DNA of 58,398 nt from an uncultured SAR116 cluster alpha proteobacterium. Its GTDB lineage: Bacteria > Pseudomonadota > Alphaproteobacteria > Puniceispirillales > Marisalimonadaceae. Made by a program: the position numbers and the translations under genes. Positions 35,243 to 44,572 of this stretch are shown here, in pieces; positions within the stretch are counted from its first letter, which is position 1, and every line of letters begins with the position of its first letter. A model generated the notes under the pieces. That model saw only the letters and a list, made by a program, of their open reading frames with translations, searched no databases and was not told where the DNA came from. The DNA lies in contig CACBDG010000013.1 of the NCBI GenBank assembly GCA_902537945.1, forward strand, positions 1 through 58,398, given 5' to 3'.

Positions 35243-36168
35243 TCGTAACTAGCCTCATCTATTAAAACTTTAATCATTTCATTTATAGTAAGACCACAAT
35301 AAGAAGCTTGTTCTGGGCTAAGAGATGTCTTCGTCATACCTGGTTGAGTGTTAAGCTCAAGCATATATAATTTCTCTTTTTTGTTATCATACCTAAAATC
35401 AGTACGTGAAATTCCTTTACAGCCAATAATCTGATGTGATTTTAAGGCCCATGACATAGCTTTATCATAAATTTTTTTTGGGATATTCGCAGGAATTTTA
35501 TGAAATGACCCTTTCTTATTATATTTAGCTTCATAATTATAGAATTGTTTCTCATCAAAGGTTGTTATTTCAGTGACACATAATGGGTTTTCTTTTAAAA
35601 CGGTGACTGTTAACTCTTTTGAACCAACAAATATTTCTGCCATTAATTCATCAATAGTTAGTCTATCAGTGTAAAGAAATTTATTTCCTTCCCTAATAAT
35701 TTCAACTCCTACTGAACTTCCTCCTTTAATTGGCTTAACAACAAAAGCACCATCGTAATCCACCTCAAAATATTTGCCGTTCTTTTTTAGTTGTAAGGTT
35801 TCTGCAAAGTTAATTGGATCATCAGAAAACTGTGTTGCATTAGTTATAATTCTTTTAAAATTTATTTTATTCATTGCAATAGAAGAGGTTGCTACCCCTG
35901 AGTGCGTATACGGAATTTTAAGCAGATTTAGTAAACCTTGTATTGAACCATCTTCTCCATAATCTCCATGCAATGCGTTAAAACATATGTCAGCATTGAT
36001 TTGTGTTAAATTTAAAAAATTTGTTTCAGAAATATCAACTTCAGTAACTTTGTATCCTATTTCTTTAATTGCTTTCGTACACACTTCAGCTGTTCTAAGA
36101 GAAACTTCTCTCTCAGAGCCGTTACCTCCTTTTAACAATAAAACATGAATGTCAGCCAAGGGTTTCAT
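35236..36168 (-). CDS. ddl: D-alanine--D-alanine ligase
   Basis: An ATP-grasp enzyme making D-Ala-D-Ala for the peptidoglycan stem. Visible are VLLLKGGNGSEREVSLRTA at the N-terminus, FNALHGDYGEDGSIQGLLNLLKIPYTHSG, FVVKPIKGGSSVGV, and the C-terminal LELNTQPGMTKTSL. The 310-residue length is normal. It lies directly between murB (adjacent at 36169) and ftsQ (7-bp overlap), as in alphaproteobacterial dcw clusters. Confidence 0.96.
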   Translation of the reverse strand: MKPLADIHVLLLKGGNGSEREVSLRTAEVCTKAIKEIGYKVTEVDISETNFLNLTQINADICFNALHGDYGEDGSIQGLLNLLKIPYTHSGVATSSIAMNKINFKRIITNATQFSDDPINFAETLQLKKNGKYFEVDYDGAFVVKPIKGGSSVGVEIIREGNKFLYTDRLTIDELMAEIFVGSKELTVTVLKENPLCVTEITTFDEKQFYNYEAKYNKKGSFHKIPANIPKKIYDKAMSWALKSHQIIGCKGISRTDFRYDNKKEKLYMLELNTQPGMTKTSLSPEQASYCGLTINEMIKVLIDEASYEC

Positions 36169-37062
36169 TTATTTATCTCCTACCCTTTCTATTTCCCAGT
36201 AAAGCCTAATCCCAGAATTCTCAAAAACTTTTTGTTTTACAGTTTCACCTAAGTTTTCAATTTGTTTGGCAGTAGCGTTTTTTAAATTTACTATAAAATT
36301 ACAATGTTTTTTTGAGATCATTGCATCGCCATTTCTCAATCCTCTGCATCCAGCTTGATCGATAAGTTGCCATGCTTTTTTGTCTAGTGGGTTTTTAAAA
36401 GTACTACCTCCTGTTTTAACACCCGTTGGTTGCGCCATTTTACGTGAATGAATAATTTCTTTCATTTTTGATCTTATAAGCTCTTTAGAACCATAAGAAG
36501 TTTTGAACCGTGCTGTTAAGAATATCCATTTGTTTGTAAGTCCAATTTTTCTATATTCCATCTTCAAATCATTAGTAGAAAATACTTTATATTCACCATC
36601 ATGATTTATAGCTTTTACATCTATCAAAACATCCCTAAATTCGCATCCAAATGCTCCAGAATTCATTTTGATTCCTCCACCAATTGTTCCAGGAATTCCA
36701 ATTAAAAATTCAAGTCCAGTTCTATTATGATCTTTAGCAAAGCGAGCCACATCAGCATCGCTAGCGCCACAACTAGCTGTAATTATACCATTTTCATCAA
36801 TATTAATTTTATTAAGCTTATTTGTGATTATTGTAATTCCATTAATACCATTATCTCTTATCAATAGATTTGATCCAGCACCAATTGTAAAAATATCACA
36901 GTCATTTGGCTTATCTTTCAAGAGTTTCTCGAGTAATATTTCTTCTTCAGGTATAAAAAGAATTTCAGCATTACCACCTACCCTAAACCATGTGTGTTGA
37001 GCTAGTTTTTCTTCTAGAAAAATATAATTAAAAAATTGCTTTTTAAATGCGTCTTTCTTCAT
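36169..37062 (-). CDS. murB: UDP-N-acetylenolpyruvoylglucosamine reductase
   Basis: MurB is the FAD enzyme that reduces UDP-GlcNAc-enolpyruvate to UDP-MurNAc. It shows the TWFRVGGNAEILFIP FAD-domain start, GAGSNLLIRDNGINGI, GLEFLIGIPGTIGGGIKMNSGAFG, and the C-terminal catalytic GGSTFKNP ... AWQLIDQAGCRGLRNGDAMISKKHCNFIVN. The 297 residues match type II MurB. The start overlaps murC by 20 bp. Confidence 0.95.
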   Translation of the reverse strand: MKKDAFKKQFFNYIFLEEKLAQHTWFRVGGNAEILFIPEEEILLEKLLKDKPNDCDIFTIGAGSNLLIRDNGINGITIITNKLNKINIDENGIITASCGASDADVARFAKDHNRTGLEFLIGIPGTIGGGIKMNSGAFGCEFRDVLIDVKAINHDGEYKVFSTNDLKMEYRKIGLTNKWIFLTARFKTSYGSKELIRSKMKEIIHSRKMAQPTGVKTGGSTFKNPLDKKAWQLIDQAGCRGLRNGDAMISKKHCNFIVNLKNATAKQIENLGETVKQKVFENSGIRLYWEIERVGDK

Positions 37063-38458
37063 TCTTCAACTCTTCTTCCAGGTTATTAGCAATTTTTGTT
37101 ATTGAACCAGCTCCAAGACAAATGATTAGATCATTTGGTTGTATTAGTTTTAACAAAGTTTTTGTCAGATGATGTTTGTCTTTTATATACAAAACATTTT
37201 TATGTCCGTAATTAGTTAATCCGTTCTCTAAATTAATACTTTCTAGATTTTTAATTGGTTTTTCCCCAGCTCCATAAACGTCCATAAGTAAGACGTGGTC
37301 AGCATCATTAAAAGATCTACAAAACTCATCAAATAAATCCCTTAGTCTGCTATAACGATGTGGTTGAAAAACACTAATTATTTTACTCTTAGGCGCAAGA
37401 AGTCTTGCTGCAGCTAAGGCTGAACTTATTTCTACGGGATGATGACCATAATCATCAATTATTAGAGTGTCTTTAAAATTTCCAACTTTTTGAAATCGTC
37501 TTTCTACTCCCGTAAAATTTTTTAATGTATTTTTAATTTTTGAAAGTGGTATTTTTAATTCAATTCCTGTTGCAATTGTTGCTAATGCATTTTGAATATT
37601 GTGATTTCCAATCATAGAAAATTCTATGTCGTAATTATTTTTATCATATTCTTTATTATTTGAAATACTTAAAGAAAAGTGCATTCTATTTTTATTATAT
37701 GATATATTTGTAGCCCTAATATCTGCATTAGCAGACATTCCATAAGTAATTACTTTCTTATTTTCTAATTTTGAAATTAATTTTTGTGCTCTAGGGTTAT
37801 CAATGCATAAACAGACAAATCCATAGAATGGTATTGAAGAAACAAAATTTAAAAATGCATTTTCTAGATTATCTTCAGTTTTGTGATAATCTAAATGTTC
37901 TAAGTCTATGTTGGTAATAATTGCTGCAGTTGGATTTAATTTTGCAAAACTCCCATCACTTTCATCTGCTTCGACAACCATCCATTCCCCATTGCCTAAA
38001 CGAGCATTACTATCAAGTGACGAAATAATTCCACCATTGATAATAGTTGGATCCATGCCGTTTTCTTCTATCATCTTTGCTATTAAAGAGGTTGTTGTTG
38101 TTTTGCCATGAGTGCCGGCAATTGCTATAGATTGTTTAAGTCTCATTAATTCGCCTAACATTTCAGATCTATGTACTATTGGAATAAACATTTTTTTTGC
38201 TGTAAGAAATTCCTCATTTGTTTCTGAAATTGCAGTTGAAATAACTATAATTTTAGCATCTGCAATATTTGCTTTTTTCTGTCCAATATAAATCTTGATT
38301 CCAAGTTTCTCTAATCTATTAGTATTATTGCTTTTTTGGATATCACTTCCTTGAACCTGATATCCTGATTGGAATAAAATTTCAGCAATTCCACTCATAC
38401 CAATTCCACCTATGCCAATAAAATGGATAATCCCAAGATTTTCTGGGCTTTTTAACAT
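37043..38458 (-). CDS. murC: UDP-N-acetylmuramate--L-alanine ligase
   Basis: The first Mur ligase, adding L-Ala to UDP-MurNAc. The N-terminal nucleotide motif HFIGIGGIGMSGIAEIL, the P-loop AGTHGKTTTTSLIA, VEADESDGSF, and the C-terminal DDYGHHPVEISSALAAAR and FQPHRYSRLRDLF motifs are diagnostic for MurC. It has 471 residues, as expected. The ATG overlaps the end of murG by 7 bp. Confidence 0.96.
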   Translation of the reverse strand: MLKSPENLGIIHFIGIGGIGMSGIAEILFQSGYQVQGSDIQKSNNTNRLEKLGIKIYIGQKKANIADAKIIVISTAISETNEEFLTAKKMFIPIVHRSEMLGELMRLKQSIAIAGTHGKTTTTSLIAKMIEENGMDPTIINGGIISSLDSNARLGNGEWMVVEADESDGSFAKLNPTAAIITNIDLEHLDYHKTEDNLENAFLNFVSSIPFYGFVCLCIDNPRAQKLISKLENKKVITYGMSANADIRATNISYNKNRMHFSLSISNNKEYDKNNYDIEFSMIGNHNIQNALATIATGIELKIPLSKIKNTLKNFTGVERRFQKVGNFKDTLIIDDYGHHPVEISSALAAARLLAPKSKIISVFQPHRYSRLRDLFDEFCRSFNDADHVLLMDVYGAGEKPIKNLESINLENGLTNYGHKNVLYIKDKHHLTKTLLKLIQPNDLIICLGAGSITKIANNLEEELKNEERRI

Positions 38459-39615
38459 GTATTTTTAATTTCCTTTTTGGAATAACTCATCATTTTAAAA
38501 ATTAACTGCGATAAAAATTCTGATGATGTCTCACCATTTCTCAATTTTGATAATTCGTTAGATAATTCTCTGATTTTCTTACTTGTTTTTATAAGCGTTT
38601 GTGGATTTTTAAAAAATTTTATTATTAATTTTTCAAAGTCATTTTTGTTATTGTTAATTTGATCAAATAACCAACCACAATTGTTAGATACAAAAAGCTT
38701 TGCGTTTTCAAATTGATGATTATCTAATGAACTAGGAAGGGGAATAAATATTGCTGGTCGACAAGAAGCTAGTATTTCAGCAACTGTAGAGCCTCCTGAT
38801 CTAGTAATTATTAAATTTGCTAATTGAAACTTTTCAGCAATATCATGATAAAAGCTTGAAATCTCTGAATTAATGTTGTGTATCTTATAATTTTGTTTTA
38901 CTGATTTCATGTCTTCTTTTCTAACTTGTTGAATTATTTTGATATCTTTTCTAATTTTTTCAGGAAGTGAGCAAATCATTAAGGTTAATTGCTTTGAAAA
39001 AAAAGTAGACCCAAGGCTTCCACCATATATTAAGATAGTGAAAGGTTTGTTTTTAATTGAATTGACAAAGTCATTTTTACCAATTTCTTCAAATGGTTTT
39101 CTTACTGGGTTACCAGTAAAAATCACATTTTTAACATTTTCAATTTTTTTTGTTTTCACAAAGGATGTTGCTAAAACATTTGAAATTTTACCAAGTAGTC
39201 TATTTCCTCTTCCAAGAACAGCATTTTGTTCATGTATAATTGAAGGAACATTGCATATTTTTGCTGCTAACATTGGTGCGATAGATGGATATCCTCCAAA
39301 ACCAATAATTAAATTAGGTTTTTGAAATAAAATTAAAAATATTGATTTTAAAAATGATATCAAAATTTGAAATAGTGAAACTAATATATTAATTATATTT
39401 TTTTTACTTGGGCTTGTTACTTTATGAGAAAAAATTTTATAATTTAAAGTTTTATTTTCCAAAAAATTTAAATAATATTTTTTACCTCTTTCATCAGTAA
39501 TGATTACATAATTATAATTTTTCATATTATTTATTAAGGATAAAGATGGATATATGTGACCTCCAGTGCCACCAGCGACAACCATTAAACTTTTTTTTCT
39601 ATTAATATTTTTCAT
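38452..39615 (-). CDS. murG: Lipid II synthase (undecaprenyl-PP-MurNAc-pentapeptide GlcNAc transferase)
   Basis: MurG adds GlcNAc to lipid I on the cytoplasmic membrane face. The GT-B glycosyltransferase motifs are visible: VVAGGTGGHIYPSLSL at the N-terminus, IGFGGYPSIAPMLAA, HEQNAVLGRGNRLL, YGGSLGSTFFS, and the UDP-GlcNAc-binding ITRSGGSTVAEILASCRPAIFIPLP. Length is 387 residues. A hydrophobic, Lys-rich patch at about 75-95 may contact the membrane. Directly adjacent to ftsW, overlaps murC by 7 bp. Confidence 0.95.
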   Translation of the reverse strand: MKNINRKKSLMVVAGGTGGHIYPSLSLINNMKNYNYVIITDERGKKYYLNFLENKTLNYKIFSHKVTSPSKKNIINILVSLFQILISFLKSIFLILFQKPNLIIGFGGYPSIAPMLAAKICNVPSIIHEQNAVLGRGNRLLGKISNVLATSFVKTKKIENVKNVIFTGNPVRKPFEEIGKNDFVNSIKNKPFTILIYGGSLGSTFFSKQLTLMICSLPEKIRKDIKIIQQVRKEDMKSVKQNYKIHNINSEISSFYHDIAEKFQLANLIITRSGGSTVAEILASCRPAIFIPLPSSLDNHQFENAKLFVSNNCGWLFDQINNNKNDFEKLIIKFFKNPQTLIKTSKKIRELSNELSKLRNGETSSEFLSQLIFKMMSYSKKEIKNTC

Positions 39616-40749
39616 TTATTTATTTTTCATAAAATTTGTTTTGGATGGCTCTAAAGGATTAATTTTTCTTGTTAAAGATAATATTATTCCCGCTGTAATG
39701 GCCGATGCTAATAAAGATGATCCACCATATGATAAAAATGGTAATGTCATCCCTTTAGTCGGAATAAGGTCTGTATTACTTGCCATATGAATTAATGATT
39801 GGAAGCCGAATTGGAATGCAAGACCACTTACCGCTAAGATAAAAAAAAGATTATTATTATTAATTGTATAGAAGAATGATCTTATAATTATTAGCCCATA
39901 AATAATTATAATGACACCACAAATTAATGCTCCGTATTCTTCAGCGGCAACAGCAAACACAAAATCAGAATGAGCATCTGGTAGAGATTTTTTATAAAAT
40001 CCCTCTCCAGGACCTTTTCCCCAAAAGCCACCAGATTCAAATGATTGTAAAGATTTAGAAACTTGATATGTCTTACCTTCAATAAAATTGTCTATTCTTA
40101 TTTTTACATGATCAAAATGTTGATAAGATAAAATCATGAAAATTGGGAAAGCTAAAATAAGACAAAAAACTATTATTATTGGGATTCCAGTAATAAACAG
40201 TTGAAATCCCCAAGTGAACATCATTACTATGGTCATTCCTAAATCCGGCTGTAGTAATAATAAAGTTGATATTAAAATAATTGACACTATAGACCACATC
40301 CATCCAGGAAATTTTGTTTTCTCAACCCATAAAGATAGAAGCCAAGCATTAAAAACCACAAACATAGGCTTACTTATTTCACTTGGTTGAAAGCTTGTAT
40401 TTCCAATATAAAACCATCGTTGAGCTCCTTTTATTTTTTCTCCTTCAAACAAAATAAAAAATAATAAAAATGTAGTTATTAATATGCCGAATATACATAT
40501 CATTTTAGTTTGTCTTTCATTCAATATTGAAAAGAAAATTATGATTGGAATGCTAAGTGCTCCAAAGAGTAAGTGTCTTATAGTAAAATAATGCGAAGAT
40601 ATATTCAGGCTTTCAGCAAGATGTTGACTTGAAGCCATTACTAAGAATACGCCAAACATCAATAATAGCAAAAATGATGTCAATAAATATCTATCAATTG
40701 TCCACCACCAAAGGGCAATATATGACCTATCTGAACGTGTAATGTTCAT
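39616..40749 (-). CDS. ftsW: Septal peptidoglycan polymerase FtsW (SEDS family)
   Basis: FtsW polymerises lipid II at the septum together with FtsI. The 377-residue, very hydrophobic protein has about ten membrane segments. It carries SEDS motifs such as RWFYIGNTSFQPSEISKP, LLLQPDLGMTIVM, GGFWGKGPGEGFYKKSLPDAHSDFVFAVAAEEYG with the catalytic-site Asp, and the C-terminal IPTKGMTLPFLSYGGSSLLA. Overlaps murD by 4 bp (ATGA) and abuts murG. Confidence 0.95.
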   Translation of the reverse strand: MNITRSDRSYIALWWWTIDRYLLTSFLLLLMFGVFLVMASSQHLAESLNISSHYFTIRHLLFGALSIPIIIFFSILNERQTKMICIFGILITTFLLFFILFEGEKIKGAQRWFYIGNTSFQPSEISKPMFVVFNAWLLSLWVEKTKFPGWMWSIVSIILISTLLLLQPDLGMTIVMMFTWGFQLFITGIPIIIVFCLILAFPIFMILSYQHFDHVKIRIDNFIEGKTYQVSKSLQSFESGGFWGKGPGEGFYKKSLPDAHSDFVFAVAAEEYGALICGVIIIIYGLIIIRSFFYTINNNNLFFILAVSGLAFQFGFQSLIHMASNTDLIPTKGMTLPFLSYGGSSLLASAITAGIILSLTRKINPLEPSKTNFMKNK

Positions 40750-42071
40750 TTCGAAATACCTTTATTTAAAATTTTATTAATTATTTCTTTAAATTTAGTT
40801 CCTCTATCTTCAAAATTTTTAAATTGGTCAAAACTAGCAGCACATGGAGATAATAGAATTACATAGTTTTTTAAATTCGATATTGTTGCTTTTTGAAGGG
40901 CAAGTTTGGTTGCCTTTTCTAATGTTAAACAATTGTGTATGGGTAAATCTTTATCTATTTTCAAAATTTCTCTATAGAAAAAGTTAGTTGATTCACCAAT
41001 TAGGAAAACTTGAACTACTTTATTTAAAAACTTTTTAGTTTTCCCAATACCATCTGACTTAGGTTGACCTCCTGCAATCCAAAAAATATTGTTAAAAGAT
41101 TGGAGAGCAGCGGCAGTAGACTCACCATTTGTTGATTTACTATCATTAATAATTTTAATTCCATCTGAAACGTATAAAGGTTCCATCCTGTGAGGTAACC
41201 CTTTGAAATTTTTAATGGAGGATTTTATTTGATCATTGGTAATATCTAAATTCTTAGCCATCGATATTGCAATAGATGTATTAATTAGGTTGTGTTTACC
41301 TTTAAGGTAATCATTATCATTTATAAAATTGCTAAATTGATCACTTTTAATTTTTATAAAATCGACAGATTTAAAAGTTTCATCATTTATTATTTTATTT
41401 AGCGCTTTATTGTTAAGGTCTAAAATAAATGAACCATTTTGTTTTAAAAATTTAATAATCTTCAACTTAGAACGTTTATATTTGTAATAAGTTTCGTGGT
41501 AGTCTAAATGATCCTTTGTAATATTGGTTATTGAAGCCAGGTCTAATCTTAATTTTTTTGCTCCATCTAATTGGTAGCTAGATAATTCAAGAATTATAAC
41601 GCCATTATCCCCAGGATCCTTTATTTCACATGCAGGAAAACCAAAATTCCCTCCAACAACACATTTAATTTTGCTAAATTTTAAGATATGAAACAACAAT
41701 GCTACGGTTGTAGATTTGCCATTTGTGCCAGTAATTCCTACTATTCTAGCTTTTGGTTTTGTTTCTGCAAATAAATCTATTTCATTAATTACTTTGACGT
41801 TATTTTTTATAGCAAGTTGAATAGCATTATGTTTTTTCTTTGTGTTTATTGGTATTCCAGGACTTACGACTAATGTGTTCAAACGATCCCAAGGCCATGA
41901 TTTATAATTTTTCCAACTATCTTTTTTTATAATATTTGGTTTATCTTTTTGGTCATCAAATATATGAACTTTAGCTTTTGAACTTAAAAGTATCTTAGCA
42001 GCAGCCAAGCCAGATAATCCAGCTCCTAAAATTCCAACATCTTTGTTTTTATATTTACTTAAATTTCTCAA
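40746..42071 (-). CDS. murD: UDP-N-acetylmuramoylalanine--D-glutamate ligase
   Basis: The second Mur ligase. It has GAGLSGLAAAKILL near the N-terminus, the P-loop VGITGTNGKSTTVALLFHIL, LELSSYQLDG, NITKDHLDYH, a GLPHRMEPL segment and NDSKSTNGESTAAAL, then WIAGGQPKSDG and LLSPCAASFDQF. The last are MurD-specific. Normal length at 441 residues. It follows mraY by 4 bp and overlaps ftsW by 4 bp. Confidence 0.96.
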   Translation of the reverse strand: MRNLSKYKNKDVGILGAGLSGLAAAKILLSSKAKVHIFDDQKDKPNIIKKDSWKNYKSWPWDRLNTLVVSPGIPINTKKKHNAIQLAIKNNVKVINEIDLFAETKPKARIVGITGTNGKSTTVALLFHILKFSKIKCVVGGNFGFPACEIKDPGDNGVIILELSSYQLDGAKKLRLDLASITNITKDHLDYHETYYKYKRSKLKIIKFLKQNGSFILDLNNKALNKIINDETFKSVDFIKIKSDQFSNFINDNDYLKGKHNLINTSIAISMAKNLDITNDQIKSSIKNFKGLPHRMEPLYVSDGIKIINDSKSTNGESTAAALQSFNNIFWIAGGQPKSDGIGKTKKFLNKVVQVFLIGESTNFFYREILKIDKDLPIHNCLTLEKATKLALQKATISNLKNYVILLSPCAASFDQFKNFEDRGTKFKEIINKILNKGISK

Positions 42072-42075
42072 TTTT

Positions 42076-43170
42076 TTACCTTAGTTTGAGTGAAGAAATG
42101 CCAACTAATGCTAAAATTACAGCAATTATCCAGAACCTTATTACTATTGTTGATTCAGGCCATCCTTTTTGTTCAAAATGATGGTGCAATGGCGCCATTT
42201 TAAATATTCTCTTGCCCGTAAGCTTAAAAGAAAGAATTTGTACTATTACGGATACAGTTTCCAATACAAATAGACCACCAATTATAATTAAAACTAATTC
42301 GTGCCTTGATGCTGAAGCAGTTACACCGATAACTCCTCCAAGCGATAAAGAGCCAGTGTCTCCCATAAAAACCATTGCAGGAGGCGCATTAAACCATAAA
42401 AATCCTAACCCAGAACCAATTATTGCTCCTAGAAAAACTGTAATTTCACCAACTCCTGGAACGTAGTTTAATTGCAAATAATTTGAGAAATTTACATGTC
42501 CAACTAGGTAAACTATTACAGCTAATGATGCAGCCGCAATCATAACTGGTACAATTGCTAAACCATCTAATCCATCTGTTAAATTTACCGCATTGGATGA
42601 ACCTACAATTACTAAAATTGTAAATGGAATGTAAAAAATTCCTAAAAAAACAATGCTATCTTTCAAAAAAGGAATAGATAATGTGTTTTGAAGGTTTTCT
42701 GGCGTATTTTCAAGAATCAACCAAGCAGCTAAGGATGCAACAATAATCTGAGGCAAAATTTTTTGATAACTTTTTAGACCATTGCTAGACATCCTTGATA
42801 CTTTTAACCAATCATCTAGAAGTCCTATTAAACCAAAAAAAATAGCTACTCCCAAAATAATCCATATATAAACATTATTTAATTTAGCCCACAAAATCGT
42901 AGAAATTGTAAAAGCTAATAAAATCAGTAATCCTCCCATAGTTGGAGTCCCAGCCTTGAAAATTATATGATTTTTTGGGCCATCGGATCTAATTGGTTGG
43001 CCTTTTTTTTGTGTTTTTTTCAAAATAGATATAATAAATGGACCAAAAATGAAGCTAATCAATAAAGCAGTCAATAGAGCTCCAATTGTCCTAAAAGTAA
43101 TATAATTAAATAAATTTAAAGGTTGAAAGTAGTCAGTATAATTTAATAAAAGATCAGGCAGCACTTGCAT
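42076..43170 (-). CDS. mraY: Phospho-N-acetylmuramoyl-pentapeptide transferase (lipid I synthase)
   Basis: MraY moves phospho-MurNAc-pentapeptide onto undecaprenyl phosphate, the first membrane step of peptidoglycan synthesis. The 364-residue protein has about ten membrane segments. Motifs include KKGQPIRSDGPKNHIIFKAGTPTMGGLLIL, LIGLLDDWLKV with the catalytic DD pair, SSNAVNLTDGLDGLA, FLWFNAPPAMVFMGDTGSLSLGG and the His-rich MAPLHHHFEQKGWPE. Its start lies 17 bp inside the end of murF. Confidence 0.97.
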   Translation of the reverse strand: MQVLPDLLLNYTDYFQPLNLFNYITFRTIGALLTALLISFIFGPFIISILKKTQKKGQPIRSDGPKNHIIFKAGTPTMGGLLILLAFTISTILWAKLNNVYIWIILGVAIFFGLIGLLDDWLKVSRMSSNGLKSYQKILPQIIVASLAAWLILENTPENLQNTLSIPFLKDSIVFLGIFYIPFTILVIVGSSNAVNLTDGLDGLAIVPVMIAAASLAVIVYLVGHVNFSNYLQLNYVPGVGEITVFLGAIIGSGLGFLWFNAPPAMVFMGDTGSLSLGGVIGVTASASRHELVLIIIGGLFVLETVSVIVQILSFKLTGKRIFKMAPLHHHFEQKGWPESTIVIRFWIIAVILALVGISSLKLR

Positions 43171-44572
43171 TCTCCCGAATTATATCTTTAAATATTGGTA
43201 CAAGTTTCCAAACACCAGTTCCATTTGAACCTTTTAAAAGAATAATCTGATTTGGCTTTATGAATTTATTTAGATCTTTTATTAAATAATCAATGTCAGA
43301 GTATGAATAACAATTAAGTGTTAACTTTAATTTATCATTTATCTTTTTTGAATAACTTCCTATTGTTATTAATAAATCAGGTTTTATTTCATTTATAATT
43401 GGAATAAGATTTAAATGCATTTCTATTGAGCTGTTACCTAGCTCTAGCATGTCACCAATTATTAATACTGCCTCAAATGTATGATATTTTTGTTTAATTT
43501 TTTGAAAATTTAACAAAGCAGCTTTCATAGAAGCTGGATTTGCATTATAACTGTCGTCAATAATGAATGTTTTTTTATTTTTATCATAATCTATTGTAAG
43601 CTTTTCACCTCTTCCAGATAATGGTTCGAGATTACTTACAATTTTGTGAACTTTACTAAGTTCAAGTTTCAACTCTTTTATAACTGAAATAGTAGCAATA
43701 GCATTAGCAGCTTGTGTAATGTTTAAATACCTTAAGTGCCAGTTTTTTACATGATCGTAAAATATTGTTGATCCCTCTTTTTCGTGCAATAATTTTATAA
43801 TCCGAGTGTTAGAATTTTTTGAATGACCATATAAGTGGATTTTTACTTTCTTTTTTTTAGCCTGTGTTAATAAAAAATCACTCCAAATATTATCTGAATT
43901 AATGATGGCAATACCGTTCTTTTTTAACCCAGTAAAAATTTCACTTTTTTCTTTTGCAATCTCCATTTCATTATTAAAATTTTGTAAATGAGAGTTAGAT
44001 ACATTCGTTATAAGAGCAATATTTGGATTAGCTATTTTAGTTAATTGTCTAATTTCACCATAATTATTCATACCTAATTCTAAAACACAAAAATCATAAT
44101 CAATAGGCAATCTTGACAATGTTAATGAAAGTCCAATTACATTATTATTGTTACCAAATGTTTTATGAGTTTTACCAAATTCTTTAAGTGAATTTGACAA
44201 TAAGTAGTTAGTACTAGTTTTGCCACTACTACCAGTAATTCCAATGGTAATTCCATTGAATCTATCTCTTGAAAACTTTGCAATCTGTATTAATGCTTTT
44301 TTTGTATCTTTTACAAATAATCCACCATACTTTCTAGCTAGATGAATATTTGAAACCAGTACTCCTGATGCCCCTTTAGATATAGCTGTTTCGATAAAAT
44401 TATGACCATCAAACTTATCTCCAATAAGAGCAATAAACAAATCTCCTTTGTTAATGGTTCTGTCATCTATACTTACACCATAAACCCCATCAAAATCTTT
44501 AAGAAATTTAGATGTTGGATCTGATCCTTGGCAAGCAGACATTAACTCTCGTTTAGTCCATAATGGCATCAA
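43154..44572 (-). CDS. murF: UDP-MurNAc-tripeptide--D-Ala-D-Ala ligase
   Basis: MurF adds the D-Ala-D-Ala made by Ddl. The 472-residue protein has an N-terminal domain with GVSIDDRTINKGDLFIALIGDKFDGHNFI. The P-loop is GITGSSGKTSTNYLL (SSGKT replacing the more common TNGKT, also seen in MurF of relatives), followed by LELGMNNYGEI, NVSNSHLQNF, IIDDSYNANPASMKAAL and LIIGDMLELGNSS. The NANP segment is typical of MurF. Overlaps murE by 4 bp upstream and mraY by 17 bp downstream. Confidence 0.94.
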   Translation of the reverse strand: MMPLWTKRELMSACQGSDPTSKFLKDFDGVYGVSIDDRTINKGDLFIALIGDKFDGHNFIETAISKGASGVLVSNIHLARKYGGLFVKDTKKALIQIAKFSRDRFNGITIGITGSSGKTSTNYLLSNSLKEFGKTHKTFGNNNNVIGLSLTLSRLPIDYDFCVLELGMNNYGEIRQLTKIANPNIALITNVSNSHLQNFNNEMEIAKEKSEIFTGLKKNGIAIINSDNIWSDFLLTQAKKKKVKIHLYGHSKNSNTRIIKLLHEKEGSTIFYDHVKNWHLRYLNITQAANAIATISVIKELKLELSKVHKIVSNLEPLSGRGEKLTIDYDKNKKTFIIDDSYNANPASMKAALLNFQKIKQKYHTFEAVLIIGDMLELGNSSIEMHLNLIPIINEIKPDLLITIGSYSKKINDKLKLTLNCYSYSDIDYLIKDLNKFIKPNQIILLKGSNGTGVWKLVPIFKDIIRENASAA